NCBI RefSeq assembly: GCF_905120475.1
Contig: NZ_CAJHOE010000001.1
Coordinates: 682,001 to 746,000 of the forward strand
Source of the DNA: Campylobacter suis
Lineage (GTDB): Bacteria; Campylobacterota; Campylobacteria; Campylobacterales; Campylobacteraceae
Reading direction: 5' to 3'
Length of the DNA stretch: 64,000 bases
The translations under genes were made by a program, and so were the position numbers. This document shows, piece by piece, positions 30,411 to 39,561 of this stretch. The notes beneath the pieces were generated by a model. The model worked only from the letters and a program-made list of their open reading frames with translations. It had not been told where the DNA came from and did no database searches. Numbering within the stretch: position 1 is the stretch's first letter; every line of letters starts with the position of its first letter.

Positions 30411-32105
30411 ATGAAAGAGTTAAATGGCTCACAAATGATAAGCGAAGCGCTAAAAGAAGAGGGTGTAAAGGTCGTATTTGGCTACCCTGGCGGTGCTGCA
30501 CTAAATATCTACGATGAAACTTATAAGCAAAACTACTTCACTCATGTTCTTACTCGTCACGAGCAAGCCGCAGTGCATGCAGCCGATGGCTATGCTAGAG
30601 CAAGTGGCGAGGTCGGAGTGGCGTTTGTTACATCAGGACCTGGCTTTACAAACGCTGTCACAGGACTTGCCACAGCATACTCTGATAGCATACCACTTGT
30701 GCTTATAAGCGGTCAGGTAGCTACATCACTTATCGGCACTGACGCATTTCAAGAGATAGATGCAGTGGGCATTTCACGATCCTGTGTGAAGCACAACTAC
30801 TTGGTTAAAAACATAGAAGAGCTTCCAAGGATACTAAAAGAGGCATTTTATATCGCTCGCACAGGTCGCCCAGGACCCGTTCATATCGACATACCAAAGG
30901 ACATCACAGCTGCAACAGGCAACTTTGAGTATCCAAAAGATATAAGCATAGAAACTTACAAGCCAACCTACAAAGGCAATGCAAGACAGATAAAAAAAGC
31001 GGCCGAGATGATAGAAATTTCACAAAGACCACTTTTATATATCGGTGGTGGCGCGATAGCAAGTGGTGCGAGTGAAATTTTACGCGAGTTTGCTAAAAAA
31101 AGTGGCATACCAGCTATCTCTACACTCATGGGACTTGGTGTTTTAGCAAGCGATGATGAGCTAAATTTAGGCATGGCGGGCATGCACGGAAGCTATGCTG
31201 CAAACATGGCATTAAGCGAGACTGACCTTTTAATAGCACTTGGCGCTAGGTTTGATGATAGGATTACCGGTAAGCTTAGTGAGTTTGCTAAAAATGCTAA
31301 GATAATACATATAGACATAGATCCAAGCTCTATTTCAAAGATAGTAAATGCGCACTTTCCTATCGTGGGGGATGTAAAAAATGTAGTGAGCGAGCTTAGT
31401 GAGAGGCTAGGCTATGAGCCTGAGAGATTTCGCCCTTGGCGTGAAATTTTAGCCAGATACAACTCGCTCTATCCGCTTAAATTTACCGACAGCGACGAGA
31501 TTTTAAAACCGCAATGGGTCATTAAAAAAACGGCTGAAATTTTAGGGGATAATGCCATCATCTCAACAGATGTCGGACAGCATCAAATGTGGGTGGCGCA
31601 GTTTTATCCATTTAACGAGCCACGCACCCTAGTAAGTAGTGGCGGGCAGGGCACTATGGGGTACGGACTGCCTGCAGCCATAGGCGCAAAGTGGGCAAAG
31701 AGCGATAAGGTCGTGGTAAATTTCACAGGTGATGGCTCGATACTTATGAATATCCAAGAGCTCATAGTAAGCGTCATCAGTCAAAAACCTGTCATAAATA
31801 TCATCTTAAACAACAACTTCCTTGGCATGGTGCGCCAGTGGCAGACATTTTTTTACGAGAGTCGCTACTCAAACACAGACCTAAGCTTTCAGCCTGATTT
31901 TATCCAGCTAGCTCAAAGCCTTGGCGGGGTTGGCTATAGAGTAAAAACAAAAGAGGAGTTTGAAAAGGCTTTAAAAGACGCAGTAGCAAGTGGCAAGCCA
32001 GCCCTGCTAGATGTAGCGATAGACCGCTTTGAAAATGTCCTTCCGATGGTTCCAGCGGGCGCTGCGATATATAACATGATACTTGATGATAAGGGTCAAA
32101 GATGA
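30411..32105 (+). CDS. ilvB: Acetolactate synthase large subunit
   Basis: Thiamine-diphosphate enzyme that starts valine, leucine and isoleucine synthesis. The 564 residues show the catalytic Glu in LTRHEQAAVHAADGYAR (residues about 46-62), the central FAD-binding part with GARFDDRITG, and the ThDP motif GDGSILMNIQEL with NIILNNNFLGMVRQWQ. The stop overlaps the ATG of the regulatory subunit gene, keeping both subunits in balance. Confidence 0.97.
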   Translation: MKELNGSQMISEALKEEGVKVVFGYPGGAALNIYDETYKQNYFTHVLTRHEQAAVHAADGYARASGEVGVAFVTSGPGFTNAVTGLATAYSDSIPLVLISGQVATSLIGTDAFQEIDAVGISRSCVKHNYLVKNIEELPRILKEAFYIARTGRPGPVHIDIPKDITAATGNFEYPKDISIETYKPTYKGNARQIKKAAEMIEISQRPLLYIGGGAIASGASEILREFAKKSGIPAISTLMGLGVLASDDELNLGMAGMHGSYAANMALSETDLLIALGARFDDRITGKLSEFAKNAKIIHIDIDPSSISKIVNAHFPIVGDVKNVVSELSERLGYEPERFRPWREILARYNSLYPLKFTDSDEILKPQWVIKKTAEILGDNAIISTDVGQHQMWVAQFYPFNEPRTLVSSGGQGTMGYGLPAAIGAKWAKSDKVVVNFTGDGSILMNIQELIVSVISQKPVINIILNNNFLGMVRQWQTFFYESRYSNTDLSFQPDFIQLAQSLGGVGYRVKTKEEFEKALKDAVASGKPALLDVAIDRFENVLPMVPAGAAIYNMILDDKGQR

Positions 32106-32563
32106 GAAGAGTAATATCTGTAATAGTTTTAAACGAAGACGGGGTTTTGGCTCGCATTTCAGGGCTTTTTGCAGGACGAGGGTATAATATCGACACCCTC
32201 ACAGTCGCACCTATACCTGAGAGTAAATTCTCACGCCTTTCTATCGTAACGAGCGGTGATGAGAGGGTTTTAGAGCAGATAGTAAAGCAGCTACACAAAC
32301 TCATACCGACTTATAAGGTCATCGAAAGTGGGGAGTTTGTCGAAAAAGAGATGGCACTTGTAAAAATTCCACTCAGTGAAAATTTTTCAGGGCTTGATGC
32401 GATACTAAAAGCCTATAACGGTAATGTTGCAAACACAAACGAAAACTACATCATCGTAATGGTCTGCGATGATACAAATAGGGTTGAAAATTTCTTAAAG
32501 GCGATTAAAAAATTTAATCCAGTTGATATAGTCCGTGGTGGCTCAGTTTTAATGGATCTGTAA
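32102..32563 (+). CDS. ilvN: Acetolactate synthase small (regulatory) subunit
   Basis: The 153 residues have an N-terminal ACT domain (VISVIVLNEDGVLARISGLFAGRGYNIDTLTVAP) that gives valine feedback control, and the C-terminal ALS small-subunit domain ending in VDIVRGGSVLMDL. It overlaps the large subunit by four bases and is followed at once by lpxD. Called ilvH in C. jejuni annotations. Confidence 0.96.
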   Translation: MRRVISVIVLNEDGVLARISGLFAGRGYNIDTLTVAPIPESKFSRLSIVTSGDERVLEQIVKQLHKLIPTYKVIESGEFVEKEMALVKIPLSENFSGLDAILKAYNGNVANTNENYIIVMVCDDTNRVENFLKAIKKFNPVDIVRGGSVLMDL

Positions 32564-32564
32564 T

Positions 32565-33515
32565 ATGAAAATAAGTGAAATAGCACAAAAAACAGGGGCA
32601 AATTTTATAGGTGAGGATATCGAAATTTTCGCATTAAATTCACTTCAAAATGCAAACAAAGCACAGCTTAGCTACTGTGATAGTGAAAAAAATGCTAAAT
32701 TTATACCAACCTCAAACGCAGGCGCGATCCTAGTTACAAAAGATATGGTGTCGCTCGTGCCAGATGGGGTTACCGCGGTAGTATGTCAAAATCCACATCT
32801 TGCTTTTGCCATACTTAGCAAAGACTACGCAAAACCACTATTTACCGAGCCAAAACCAGCAAGCATAGCACAAAGCGCAAAGATAATGCCAAATGTATAT
32901 GTCGGTTCAAACGCAAGCATAGGCGAAAACACCATCGTAATGGCGGGAGCCTTTATCGGAGATAATGTCGTTATCGGCAAAAACTGTATCATTCATCCAA
33001 ATGTAGTCATCTACAACGACTGTGTTATAGGCGATGAGTGTCATCTACTAGCAAACTGCGTCATCGGATCAGACGGCTTTGGTTACGCCCACACGGCTAC
33101 TGGCGAGCATATAAAAATTTATCATAACGGAAATGTTGTTTTAGAGGATTTTGTCGAAATTGGCGCATGCACAACGATAGATCGTGGTGTTTTTGAAAGC
33201 ACGGTAATATCAAAATTTACAAAGATAGACAACCTAGTTCAAGTAGGGCACAACTGCGAAATGGGTCAAGGATGCCTTATAGTATCGCAGACAGGACTGG
33301 CAGGTTCAACAAAGCTCGGACGAAATGTCGTAATGGGCGGTCAAAGTGGCACAGGAGGACATCTAAGCATTGGCGATTTTGCTCAAGTTGCTGCTCGTGG
33401 AGGCGTTAGTAAGAGCCTTGAGGGTGGGAAAAAATACGCAGGTCACCCAGCAGTAGAGCTTGGTGAGCATTTTAAAACTCAGGCAAAACTTATAAGACTA
33501 GCCAAAAAATCATAA
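32565..33515 (+). CDS. lpxD: UDP-3-O-acylglucosamine N-acyltransferase
   Basis: Third step of lipid A synthesis. The 316 residues have the small N-terminal domain (1-100) and a left-handed beta helix of hexapeptide repeats (IGENTIVMAGAFIGDNVVIG), with the conserved HNCEMGQGCLI and GGQSGTGGHLSIGD segments containing the catalytic His region. It begins one base after the ilvN stop, an unusual but Campylobacter-wide pairing with branched-chain amino acid genes. Confidence 0.95.
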   Translation: MKISEIAQKTGANFIGEDIEIFALNSLQNANKAQLSYCDSEKNAKFIPTSNAGAILVTKDMVSLVPDGVTAVVCQNPHLAFAILSKDYAKPLFTEPKPASIAQSAKIMPNVYVGSNASIGENTIVMAGAFIGDNVVIGKNCIIHPNVVIYNDCVIGDECHLLANCVIGSDGFGYAHTATGEHIKIYHNGNVVLEDFVEIGACTTIDRGVFESTVISKFTKIDNLVQVGHNCEMGQGCLIVSQTGLAGSTKLGRNVVMGGQSGTGGHLSIGDFAQVAARGGVSKSLEGGKKYAGHPAVELGEHFKTQAKLIRLAKKS

Positions 33516-33555
33516 AATTTTATAGGACTAAAGTAAAAAAATTTAAAGGAAAAAC

Positions 33556-34224
33556 ATGAAAAATATCATCAAAAAAACGACAAAAATTCTAACCGCTACA
33601 ACTCTTTTTGCAGCTCTAAATCTAGGAGCTTATACCGAGGGAGTTGATTATATAAAACTTGAAAAACCACTAAATGTTGCGCAAGATTCGGTAGTTAAAA
33701 TTTTTAGTTACGCTTGCCAGTATTGCTATAAATTTGATAAAAGCGTCACGCCAAAGGTTGCAGCTCAGCTTGAAGAGGGTAAATTTTTTCCATTTCATCT
33801 AAGTAGCAAAGGCTCATTTGGCGAAACTGCAAGCTATGTTTTCATCGTCACACTCTTAAAAGACGAAGAGGCTGGAGTGGATATTTTTAGCGATAAGTCA
33901 AAATTTAAAAAGGCAAAAATGGCTATTTATAAAGCTACTCACGACAAGGGCGAGAGATTTCAAACAAGTGATGGCAAAAGCGACAAAGCAGCATTTTTAA
34001 AATTTGCGCTTGATGCGGCTGGCATGAGCCTTGAAGAGTATGAAAATGCGCTTAAAAATCCACTCGTAAAAGAGCGTTTTGAGCTTTGGCAAGAAAGCTA
34101 TGAAGTAGCAAAATTACAAGGTGTACCGACATTTGTAGTGGGTGGTAAATACGCCATAGACTCAGCTAAGATCAAGTCTATTAGCGACCTAAACAAACTT
34201 ATTAAAGAGCTTCAAAGTAAATAA
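33556..34224 (+). CDS. DsbA-family periplasmic thiol oxidoreductase (CQYC active site)
   Basis: The 222 residues have a signal peptide (about 1-25, KILTATTLFAALNLGAYT) and a thioredoxin fold with a helical insertion. The active site is Cys54-Gln-Tyr-Cys57 and the cis-Pro loop is GVPTFVVGGKY. DsbA of E. coli has CPHC, so redox properties may differ; the fold and GVPTFVV loop still fit the DsbA/DsbL group. The start has AAAGGAAAA upstream. No dsbB or dsbI neighbour is present. Confidence 0.85.
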   Translation: MKNIIKKTTKILTATTLFAALNLGAYTEGVDYIKLEKPLNVAQDSVVKIFSYACQYCYKFDKSVTPKVAAQLEEGKFFPFHLSSKGSFGETASYVFIVTLLKDEEAGVDIFSDKSKFKKAKMAIYKATHDKGERFQTSDGKSDKAAFLKFALDAAGMSLEEYENALKNPLVKERFELWQESYEVAKLQGVPTFVVGGKYAIDSAKIKSISDLNKLIKELQSK

Positions 34225-34256
34225 ATTTCAAGCACCTATTTTGGTGCTTGAAATTT
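34223..34256 (+). terminator. Terminator after the DsbA-like gene
   Basis: Perfect 14-base inverted repeat with core TTTCAAGCACC / GGTGCTTGAAA and loop TATTTT; starts at the last base of the stop codon region. The AAATTT arms supply AT-rich flanks on both sides. Confidence 0.7.
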
Positions 34257-34290
34257 ATAATACATTTGCGTTTCATTTTTATTTTACAGA

Positions 34291-34296
34291 TATAAT
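34291..34296 (+). promoter_or_regulatory. Probable -10 element of the YceI gene
   Basis: Consensus TATAAT preceded by a T-rich stretch, 27 bases before the ATG; AAAAGGAAA follows as ribosome site. Confidence 0.5.
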
Positions 34297-34322
34297 TTTT
34301 AAAATCTTAAAAAAGGAAAAAA

Positions 34323-34889
34323 ATGAAAAAACTTACGCAAATTTCACTTTCTTTAATACTGGCAGCCACTTTGGCAAATGCCGCCCCTTATACTATCGAC
34401 AAAGTTCATACTGATGTTTCATTTAAGGTTACTCATCTTAGCATATCAAAAGTTCGCGGAAATTTTGGCTCATTTGATGCTACTATCGACTTTGATAAAG
34501 CAAGCAACGAAGTAAAGGCATTTGATGCCACAATAGATGCAAAGTCTATAAATACCCAAAACGCAAAACGTGATGATCATCTAAGAAGTGCTGACTTTTT
34601 TGAGGCTGATAAATTTGAAAAACTTAGCTTTAAAATGACAAAATATGTCAAAGAAAGCGATAATGAAGGCAAAATTCACGGCGATCTTATGATAAGAGGC
34701 ATTACAAAACCAGTTGTTTTTGACTTTGAGCTGGGCGGTTTTCACAAAACAGATAAGGGCGAAAAGATAGGCTTTAGCCTAGAGACAGATATAAATAGAA
34801 AAGACTTTGGCGTTGGCAAAGATAGCTCAAACTTAACTATATCTGACAAGGTTAGCATACAAATCGAAGCTGAAGCAGACTCAAAATAA
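34323..34889 (+). CDS. YceI family periplasmic protein
   Basis: The 188 residues have a cleavable signal peptide (SLSLILAATLANA, cut before APYTID) and a YceI lipocalin-like domain: IDKVHTDVSFKVTHLSISKVRGNFGSFDATIDFD in the first strand pairs, then SINTQNAKRDDHLRSADFFEAD and the RKDFGVG stretch. Family members bind polyisoprenoid lipids; the ligand here is unknown. It stands alone with its own promoter and hairpin, so it is probably a single-gene transcript. Confidence 0.92.
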   Translation: MKKLTQISLSLILAATLANAAPYTIDKVHTDVSFKVTHLSISKVRGNFGSFDATIDFDKASNEVKAFDATIDAKSINTQNAKRDDHLRSADFFEADKFEKLSFKMTKYVKESDNEGKIHGDLMIRGITKPVVFDFELGGFHKTDKGEKIGFSLETDINRKDFGVGKDSSNLTISDKVSIQIEAEADSK

Positions 34890-34892
34890 ACT

Positions 34893-34913
34893 TTGGCAGC
34901 CATGTGCTGCCAA
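34893..34913 (+). terminator. Hairpin after the YceI gene
   Basis: Eight-base-pair stem TTGGCAGC / GCTGCCAA with a five-base loop, three bases after the stop codon. The T run is missing, so strength is uncertain. Confidence 0.55.
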
Positions 34914-34978
34914 CCACTTCTTGACTTTAACAACTCAAATTCGCTAAAATTTCTATCATTTTAACACAAAGAAATACT

Positions 34979-36382
34979 ATGAACGAACTTTATATTTTTT
35001 ACATTATAACGATAGTTTTATGTCTGCTTTGCATAGTTTTTATAGTTATCATACTCAATAAATCAAAGCATATATCAAGCCTTATAAAAAGTTTAAATGA
35101 ATTTGAAAACTTAAGTATCGAACAAAAAGTAAAACTTGAAAATAACATCGAAAAACTTAATGAAAATAGGGCGCAAAATGAAATTTTAAACCAGAAAATC
35201 GAGCGACAAAATATCGAAAATGCAGCTCTTGAAACAGAAATTTCTGAGTTAAAAACTAAAATTTCTGAATTAAAAACGACAATAAATGAGCGAACAAAAA
35301 GTCAAGAAGAGCAAGAAAGGGCATTTGAGCTAACGAAAAAAAGCCTTGGAGCAGAGTTTGAAAACTTGGCAAATAAAATTTTTAAAGAGCGCAGCGAAAG
35401 TTTTAGTAAAGAGAACAAGCAGTCTATTGAAATGATGTTAAATCCGCTAAAAGATCAAATTTTAAATTTTCAAAAACGAAGCAATGAGATACATGATAAA
35501 AGCCAAGAGAGCAATCTAAATTTACAAAACGAACTAAAAAGGGTTCTTGAAGTTGGTTTGAGCATGTCAAAAGAGGCGACAAACCTTACAAATGCCCTAA
35601 AAGGAAACAATAAAGTTACCGGAAACTGGGGTGAGGCTCAACTTGAAGCAAGCTTGCAGGCGGCGGGCTTAGTAAAAGACGAACACTATTTTTCACAGCA
35701 AAGCTTTAAGGGCGAGAGCGGGGAGCGCTTGATACCAGATATTGTTGTTAAAATGCCAGATAATAAACATATCATCATAGATAGCAAAGTCTCGCTTCTT
35801 GCTTACGAAACAGCCGTAAGCGCAAACGATGATAGTGTTTTAATGGCAAGCTTAGCTGAGCATGCAAAATCACTAAAAACACACATTGATGAGCTTAGCA
35901 AGAAAGATTATAGCTCTATAAATGCGATTAAAAGTCCAGATTTTGTCATGATGTTTATACCGATAGAACCTGCCTATATCGAGGCTTTAAAGTACGATAG
36001 ATCGCTTTTTGGCTATGGATATGAAAGAAAAGTTGTGCTAGTTTCACACACAACACTAATGCCAATCCTTAGAACCGTAGCAAATCTTTGGCGAATAGAA
36101 CAAGGAAATACCGAAGCCCTTGCGATAGCTCAAAGTGCTGGCGAAATTTATAATAAAATTTGCGCTGTAGCAGAAAATTTAAACAAACTTGGCACTACAC
36201 TAAATACTGCAACAAAACAATACAATCAAACAGTAATATCTTTAGCTGGAAAGCAAGGGCTTTATGGCAAAGTAGGGCGATTTAAACAGCTTTCGCAAAA
36301 GGCAACACAAAATATGCCAGAAGTTTTAGAGCTAGAACTTGATATAGAAAATGCAAGGCTTGAAAATTTAAAGCAAGAATAA
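34979..36382 (+). CDS. rmuC: DNA recombination protein RmuC
   Basis: Putative nuclease-like protein that limits inversions at short repeats. The 467 residues show an N-terminal membrane helix (about 4-24), a long coiled coil (about 40-130), and the RmuC domain (about 190-420) with GNNKVTGNWGEAQLEASLQAAGL, DIVVKMPDNKHIIIDSKVSL in pieces, and VVLVSHTTLMPILRTV. It converges with the cytochrome bd locus. Confidence 0.93.
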   Translation: MNELYIFYIITIVLCLLCIVFIVIILNKSKHISSLIKSLNEFENLSIEQKVKLENNIEKLNENRAQNEILNQKIERQNIENAALETEISELKTKISELKTTINERTKSQEEQERAFELTKKSLGAEFENLANKIFKERSESFSKENKQSIEMMLNPLKDQILNFQKRSNEIHDKSQESNLNLQNELKRVLEVGLSMSKEATNLTNALKGNNKVTGNWGEAQLEASLQAAGLVKDEHYFSQQSFKGESGERLIPDIVVKMPDNKHIIIDSKVSLLAYETAVSANDDSVLMASLAEHAKSLKTHIDELSKKDYSSINAIKSPDFVMMFIPIEPAYIEALKYDRSLFGYGYERKVVLVSHTTLMPILRTVANLWRIEQGNTEALAIAQSAGEIYNKICAVAENLNKLGTTLNTATKQYNQTVISLAGKQGLYGKVGRFKQLSQKATQNMPEVLELELDIENARLENLKQE

Positions 36383-36401
36383 ATAAATTTTACAAAAATA
36401 C

Positions 36402-36429
36402 AAAAAAGTGGCTAGCAAAAACTAGCCAC
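36402..36429 (-). terminator. Terminator of the cytochrome bd locus
   Basis: Perfect 8-base-pair stem GTGGCTAG / CTAGCCAC with a six-base loop, followed on the minus strand by six T. It lies just after the stop of the 44-residue gene, showing that this small gene belongs to the transcript. Confidence 0.8.
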
Positions 36430-36435
36430 GAGACT

Positions 36436-36570
36436 CTACTCTTTTTTCTCTTCTAAGTCAAAATATCTCTCAGGATATTTTTCAGTTTGATTTATGTTTA
36501 AAAATACAAATTTATAACCCAAGTAAAGAGCAAGAACCCATAAAAATAAAAACACTAATGCCGAAACCAT
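36436..36570 (-). CDS. Small single-helix protein at the cytochrome bd locus (CydX-like position)
   Basis: A 44-codon frame, ATG to TAG, 10 bases after the cydB stop and with an AAGGAG ribosome site in ideal position. It encodes an N-terminal membrane helix (VSALVFLFLWVLALYLGYKF) and a charged tail ending in LEEKKE. Size and place match CydX/CydH-type accessory subunits that stabilise heme in cytochrome bd, but I see no firm sequence match, so the role is inferred. The terminator that ends the operon starts directly after it. Confidence 0.75.
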   Translation of the reverse strand: MVSALVFLFLWVLALYLGYKFVFLNINQTEKYPERYFDLEEKKE

Positions 36571-36580
36571 CTCTTACTCC

Positions 36581-37702
36581 TTAATATGCGTGATGATCGT
36601 TTTTGATCTCATCTTGTGTGATTTTCTTACTATCTATGGCGCGCCAAACAACAAATATATATCCTAAAACAACAGGAACAAGAAAGCTAACATACATCAT
36701 AACATTTAATGTATAGTGGCTAGAGCTTGCTGTTTTTATAGTTAAGGAGCTTTGCAAGTCAGCATAAGATGGATAAAATGCCGTACAGTTTAAGCCTGTG
36801 ATTAAAAACAGTGAAGTTACAACAAGGACAACACCTACACCAAAAGGTATAATACCATAAATGCTACTACTAAATGCACCTTTAAAAACTCCAAAAAGCA
36901 CAAGAAAAACACCAACCAAAACAGCTATGATGATAACTGGCATTTGGATAAAATTTAAAGCATATTTGTAAGCTACCATACTTACAACACCACTATCTTG
37001 ATCATACGAAAAACCATCTTTTGTAAGTATCCAAACTAAAAAACCTAAGAAAAATGGCAAAAATGCAATGGTATTTTTCAAAACAGCTTTTCTTGCATTT
37101 GCTCTAAGCTCTGTATCTTCGATATTGTTTATAAGATATAGTGCTCCACCAATGCGAGCAAGAAAAAACATAGCTATGCCTAGCAGATAAAGAACTGGGT
37201 TAAATAAAGCTTCAAGACCACGCAAAGCACTCTTCCATTCGACAAAATTTTGCTCATTTAACACAAAGTTGCTTCCAGAAAAAAATGTACTTACAGCCAT
37301 TCCTATAAGAACAACTCCAACAGAGCCGTTTATAAATAGAAAAATTTCATATGTTTTTTGTCCTAAAAAATTATCTGGCTTCTTTCTGTATTCATAGCTT
37401 ACAGCTTGCAATATAAAACAAAAAAGTATCGCCATCCAAACCCAGTATGCACCACCAAAGCTTGTTGCATAAAAGAGTGGGAAAGCCGCAAAACAAGCCC
37501 CACCAAACATAACAAGAGTTGTAAATGTAAGCTCCCACTTTCTGCCTATTGAGTTTATGATCATATCTCTTTGAATTTCACTCTTTCCAAGCGAAAACAT
37601 AAGTGTTTGTCCGCCTTGAACAAACATCATGAAAACCAAAAGCCCTCCAAGCAAACTAACTATAAACCACCAATAAACTTGTAAAATTTCCAAACTAAGC
37701 AT
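36581..37702 (-). CDS. cydB: Cytochrome bd-type quinol oxidase subunit II
   Basis: Membrane subunit of the high-affinity bd oxidase. The 373 residues have about eight or nine helices and the CydB pattern: YWWFIVSLLGGLLVFMMFVQGGQTL, EFGGACFAAFP-like VMFGGACFAAFPLFYATSFGG, and the C-terminal PVVLGYIFVVWRAI. ATG at 37702 is preferred to a TTG three codons earlier; it follows GAAGAA and overlaps the cydA stop by 8 bases. Confidence 0.94.
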   Translation of the reverse strand: MLSLEILQVYWWFIVSLLGGLLVFMMFVQGGQTLMFSLGKSEIQRDMIINSIGRKWELTFTTLVMFGGACFAAFPLFYATSFGGAYWVWMAILFCFILQAVSYEYRKKPDNFLGQKTYEIFLFINGSVGVVLIGMAVSTFFSGSNFVLNEQNFVEWKSALRGLEALFNPVLYLLGIAMFFLARIGGALYLINNIEDTELRANARKAVLKNTIAFLPFFLGFLVWILTKDGFSYDQDSGVVSMVAYKYALNFIQMPVIIIAVLVGVFLVLFGVFKGAFSSSIYGIIPFGVGVVLVVTSLFLITGLNCTAFYPSYADLQSSLTIKTASSSHYTLNVMMYVSFLVPVVLGYIFVVWRAIDSKKITQDEIKNDHHAY

Positions 37703-39224
37703 GTTCTTCAAATCCTATCTTTATCTGTTTTAGCATAATCTTAACCTCAGCAATCAAAAGTGTCGTAAACAGTACAGCAAACAGCGTAAATGAAATTTTG
37801 ACATTTGTATCTGCTAGATTTGTTGCTCCTACTCCAACCGTCATTAAGTCTTGTATCGCCCATGGCTGGCGCCCAACTTCAGCAACTATCCATCCAGCTT
37901 CTGCAGCTATATAACCTAAAGGTATAGTGAAAACACAAAGCCAAAGTAGCTTTCTAAAATTCTCGATATTGTTTGCCATACATAGATAAATAACAATAAA
38001 AAATAGAGCTATAAAATAGCTACCAAGTGCTACCATAACATGAAAGCTATAAAAAGTGAGCGCCACTGGAGGTATAGCATCTTCTGGTTTTTCAAGATAG
38101 CCATACCCTAAAAATTTCATATTTTGCTCTAGTATCTCTCCATATTGTGCAACTTTTTCACTATCGCCAGCCTTTTTAGCCTCTTTATACTGCTTGAGTG
38201 CGTCAACAGCAAGCTTTCCTTTTTCCATCTTGCTTGCTACACTCTCAATGCCATGCTTTTCATTTCCATAAACAAGATCATCTATGCCCGCTATAAAGCC
38301 ATTTATATCTCTCTTTCCAAGAAGCGAAAGCAAGTAAGGAAGCTCTATATCAACCAAAAAAGGATCTTTTCCATCGCCTGGAACCTTTGTTGGATCAAGG
38401 ATACCCATTGCTACAAGACCCTGTCTTGTGTCGCCCTCATAAAGTCCCTCCATCGCAGCAAGCTTCATAGGTTGAGTCCTAGTTACTTGATATGCACTCT
38501 CATCACCACTAAATAGTAAAAATACAGAAGTTATAAGACCAAAACTAGCTGCGACTATGATTGACTTTTTAGCCATTATAAAGTGTCTGCCTTTTAGTAT
38601 AAACCAGGCTGAAATTCCTATAACAAATAGTGCAGAGATAACATAACCACTTGTAACAGTATGAAGAAATTTGATTATACCTACTGGACTTAGAGCAACC
38701 TCAAAAAAGTTTTGCATCTCCATACGAGCAGTATCTGGGTTAAATTTCATGCCTATTGGATATTGCATCCAGCCGTTTGCTATAAGTATCCAAAGCGCTG
38801 AAAGATTTGAGCCTATGGCAACAAGCCAAGTTGAGATAAGGTGAAATTTCTTGCTAACTTTATCCCAGCCAAAAAACATAATAGCAAAAAATGTACTCTC
38901 CAAAAAGAAAGCAAGAAGACCCTCTATGGCTAGCGGCGCACCAAATATATCACCCACAAACCAGCTATAATTTGCCCAGTTTGTTCCAAACTCAAACTCC
39001 ATGATGATACCAGTTGCAACACCGATAGCAAAGTTGATACCAAATAGCTTTAACCAAAATTTTGTAATATCTCGCCACTGTTGGTTGCCAGTTTTGACAT
39101 ATATACTTTCCATTATAGCTATGATAAAACTTAGTCCCAGCGTAAGCGGAACAAACAAAAAGTGATAGAGTGCGGTTAATGCAAACTGCGCTCTAGACCA
39201 ATCTACTGAACCTAATTCAGCCAT
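37695..39224 (-). CDS. cydA: Cytochrome bd-type quinol oxidase subunit I
   Basis: Heme-carrying subunit that oxidises quinol and reduces oxygen. The 509 residues have the high-spin heme ligand His21 (TALYHFLFVPLTLG), a second His in FLHTVTSGYV, the Met ligand in FHVMVALGSY, and the GRQPWAIQ motif. The Q-loop region (about 255-375) is of moderate length; whether the enzyme is cyanide-insensitive, as C. jejuni CioAB, cannot be decided here. A promoter and AAAGGA site precede it. Confidence 0.95.
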   Translation of the reverse strand: MAELGSVDWSRAQFALTALYHFLFVPLTLGLSFIIAIMESIYVKTGNQQWRDITKFWLKLFGINFAIGVATGIIMEFEFGTNWANYSWFVGDIFGAPLAIEGLLAFFLESTFFAIMFFGWDKVSKKFHLISTWLVAIGSNLSALWILIANGWMQYPIGMKFNPDTARMEMQNFFEVALSPVGIIKFLHTVTSGYVISALFVIGISAWFILKGRHFIMAKKSIIVAASFGLITSVFLLFSGDESAYQVTRTQPMKLAAMEGLYEGDTRQGLVAMGILDPTKVPGDGKDPFLVDIELPYLLSLLGKRDINGFIAGIDDLVYGNEKHGIESVASKMEKGKLAVDALKQYKEAKKAGDSEKVAQYGEILEQNMKFLGYGYLEKPEDAIPPVALTFYSFHVMVALGSYFIALFFIVIYLCMANNIENFRKLLWLCVFTIPLGYIAAEAGWIVAEVGRQPWAIQDLMTVGVGATNLADTNVKISFTLFAVLFTTLLIAEVKIMLKQIKIGFEEHA

Positions 39225-39257
39225 AACTTTCCTTTAAAAAATATTGTTGAATGCTGT

Positions 39258-39263
39258 ATTATA
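39258..39263 (-). promoter_or_regulatory. Probable -10 element of cydAB
   Basis: TATAAT on the minus strand in GTATACTATAAT, 34 bases before cydA, so the oxidase genes can be transcribed apart from the four genes upstream. Confidence 0.5.
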
Positions 39264-39345
39264 GTATACTTTAAATTGTATTTAGATAAAAAATTAAAAT
39301 TTTATAACTTTTTACACTTAACTTTTTATATTTATATCATAAAAG

Positions 39346-39549
39346 TTACTTTTTTGTCATATTTTCTATCACAAACTCACTCTTTTGTTCATTTGTTTCA
39401 AATTTTGTGTTTAAAGTTTCATTAAAGAAAAATACCTTTAAAACACCAAACATTATAAGTAACTTTATAGCTATTATAAGCCAAAGTCGTTTTCCAACTT
39501 TCATATTTTTAAAACCGTCAACATAAAGATTTATGACATTTTTAATCAT
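39346..39549 (-). CDS. DUF4492 small membrane protein
   Basis: The 67 residues match DUF4492: NLYVDGFKNMKVGKRLWLII and IKLLIMFGVLKVFFFNE form an amphipathic start and one membrane helix, followed by a polar tail. The family is repeatedly found beside cydAB in epsilonproteobacteria and Bacteroidetes (established association); a role in bd oxidase assembly or stability is likely but unproven. It lies 121 bases before cydA and 12 bases after the upstream gene. Confidence 0.85.
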   Translation of the reverse strand: MIKNVINLYVDGFKNMKVGKRLWLIIAIKLLIMFGVLKVFFFNETLNTKFETNEQKSEFVIENMTKK

Positions 39550-39561
39550 TTTTTCTCTCTT

